This document shows, in pieces, positions 62,501 through 64,000 of a stretch of 64,000 bases of DNA. The translations under genes were made by a program, and so were the position numbers. This stretch comes from Parietichytrium sp. I65-24A (taxonomy: Eukaryota > Sar > Bigyra > Thraustochytrida > Thraustochytriidae), in the NCBI GenBank assembly GCA_012862575.1, contig BLSF01000046.1, positions 1 through 64,000 on the forward strand, in the 5' to 3' direction. The notes beneath the pieces were generated by a model, which was given only the letters and a program-made list of their open reading frames with translations, was not told where the DNA came from and ran no database searches. Numbering within the stretch: the first letter of the stretch is position 1; every line of letters starts with the position of its first letter.

Positions 62501-63723
62501 GATCACGCTTGTATTCTATTTCAGCAGGTGCAGCGAGAAGGACAATCCAAGCATGCGCCACCTCTGTCGCATCACAAACGGGTTGCTTTTGCCTGTGCCG
62601 TGGGCGTCCGCCCACCGCTCTCCTTTCCCTATTTGTTTGCTGTTCTGCCCTTCCGTTCTTCCTTACGTCTTTCTCCACTGACGATCCCAATGTCATTTCA
62701 TCTTTACGATGATCAAATGTTGTTATCACGCTCTAACATAAAACGCTAATGAAACGGGGGTACGCGCGGCACACACAGTCAGTACTCGAGTGGAGGTGTT
62801 GCTTTGCACGCTCAGTTCTACGGAGAGGAGTAGAGCTGCAGTAAGACAAGAAGGCACTTGGTCGCACTGGGCAAGAATAAGCTTTCCTATAATTACTACT
62901 GTAAGAAGTGTAGTTTTAATGAGTTGATGTTCAGTCAAATTTTGATTGAACATGTGAAGAAAAAGAAAGCACTTTGGCTTATTATTGCATTCATCGGTTC
63001 TTTCTTGAACCATCTTTAACTTAGCTTAATTGAAAAAAAAGAAAGAAATCATGAACCAAAAACACGAATCATAGCAATGCAATGCCGGGACGCCGTGCGG
63101 AACAATATTTACAAATATGTTTCATCTATATCACAATATCATAGTATCCACAAATACGCACCCTCTCTGCGTGTGGCCGCGGCAGCCACCCAAACACTAA
63201 CAGTGCGCTAGTCCCTCATAGCCCTTCTTCTCACCAACAGAAAAGCGTCCTCGCGCACATCGCAGAATACCTCCCTCACCCCGCGGACAAAGAGGACCCT
63301 TCCTTCTCCCAGCAGCGAGGACGAAATCCCCCCCCCCAAAAAACAAGAAGAAGAAAGCAGCGCCGCGCGCCCCGTACCCCCCATCGCCCTTTTCCAAGTC
63401 CACTCCCCGCGACACAGTACGCGAGGTGTACGCGAGGTGTACGCGCACCAGGAACAGAAGGAACAATTCGCCGAGGGCTACTGGCCGCGTGGAGGATTGG
63501 GTAACACGTACTTTTGTATGCTTGTTGACACGTACAAATTTGCAATTTCGCAGTGTCGCAGTGTCGCAGTTTGGTGGTCGGAGATATAGATATAGATATC
63601 TATATATTAAATTCGTGTCGGAGCATTGATTGATTGATTGATTCATTGATTGATTGATCGATTGGAGCATTGGAGCATTGATTGATTGGAGTATTGATCG
63701 ATTTGATTGTCGATTATCGAAAG
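59540..63723. other. 4.2-kb gene-poor region
   Basis: No family is recognised on either strand. The tracts seen are ATTG runs (59868-59900), pyrimidine-rich tracts (60070-60200), a TCCACACGATCCACGCG-type tandem word (61860-61890), ATAGAT (63584-63606), and ATTG/GGAGCATT runs (63625-63700). Somewhat GC-richer stretches at 62080-62360 and 62500-62620 carry short overlapping frames that I cannot assign. Confidence 0.4.
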
Positions 63724-64000
63724 ATGCAGCGCGCGGCAGCAATAAGAAGGATGGGCGAGAGCTCGAAGTTTGCGTCTCGCAGGAGTGGCATGTATGCGGG
63801 ACAAAGTGCTCGTGGTCTCGCAGGAATTAATACCGCGAAGAAGAAGCAGCAAAAGTTGGCCAATACCTCGGATGTCGCACATGGCGATGTGTCCGCCAAT
63901 CAGTGGGGTGCGCAGTTTCTCAAGGTGGACGACACTCGCTCGGGAGCCCTTCACGGAGAGGAGCTCGAGAAGTCCAAGGTCGTGGCCGCAGAGTACAACC
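63724..64000 (+). CDS. 5' end of an unidentified gene running off the right edge
   Basis: From an ATG at 63724 the frame stays open for 92 codons to the window end. Base composition turns GC-rich, as in the other genes here. The start is basic and Arg/Ser/Ala-rich without acidic residues for its first ten positions (MQRAAAIRRMGESSKFASRR), which could be a mitochondrial targeting peptide. It is followed by a Lys/Gln patch (AKKKQQKL) and a mixed, soluble-looking sequence (GAQFLKVDDTRSG, HGEELEKSKVVAAEYN). I do not recognise the family. The gene is 3'-truncated by the window. Confidence 0.6.
   Translation, partial: MQRAAAIRRMGESSKFASRRSGMYAGQSARGLAGINTAKKKQQKLANTSDVAHGDVSANQWGAQFLKVDDTRSGALHGEELEKSKVVAAEYN

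Noticed and set aside
62083-62729. Overlapping short frames on both strands as a possible transposase remnant
   Set aside because: No catalytic motif or family resemblance could be named.

Overview
The window is nuclear DNA from a eukaryote. Genes have no operon structure, coding DNA is GC-rich, spacers are AT-rich and full of microsatellites, and almost every gene is a single uninterrupted frame. The only introns I can support are one 113-nt phase-0 GT-AG intron in each of two serine carboxypeptidase genes. Three things fit a stramenopile protist, with a thraustochytrid/labyrinthulomycete as my best guess: a Crinkler-like nuclease-kinase relic, the many secreted lectin/Kazal/PAN proteins, and the intron-poor style. 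This is inference from gene content, not a phylogenetic placement.

Layout. 1-9.3 kb: minus-strand genes for a secreted Kazal + ricin-B-lectin protein, a broken Crinkler-like (PD-(D/E)xK nuclease + kinase) pseudogene, a membrane-anchored amidohydrolase-fold protein with altered metal-binding motifs, and a secreted PAN/RCC1-repeat protein. 10-14.4 kb: a Golgi-type sulfotransferase, a decayed duplicate of its 5' end, and a Ulp1/SENP-type protease pseudogene. 18-22.3 kb: a secreted, probably GPI-anchored intradiol-dioxygenase-like protein and an ABCG half transporter. 22.3-28.2 kb is gene-poor.

28-47 kb is a dynamic duplicated zone. It holds three nearly identical class-V aminotransferase/cysteine-desulfurase-like genes plus fragments, three 5S rRNA copies, and two serine carboxypeptidase genes carried on a tandem 5S-carboxypeptidase unit. 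It also holds pieces of a non-LTR retrotransposon with a restriction-enzyme-like endonuclease (REL-ENDO). One of those pieces sits inside a 5S gene with a 10-bp target-site duplication.

47-59.6 kb returns to single-copy housekeeping genes: an Msp1/ATAD1 AAA ATPase (mitochondrial/peroxisomal outer-membrane protein quality control), gamma-tubulin complex component 4 with an inserted lectin-like domain, an EF-hand lysophospholipid acyltransferase, and a seven-helix membrane protein with a cysteine-rich N-terminus. 59.6-63.7 kb is gene-poor, and a gene starts at 63724 and runs off the right edge.

Four single N bases (14415, 34738, 35401, 53050) mark assembly joints. At least the last is a false duplication, because the same ~116 bp lie on both sides. 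The aminotransferase fragment between 34738 and 35401 matches part of the third gene wherever I compared them and is probably also an artefact.
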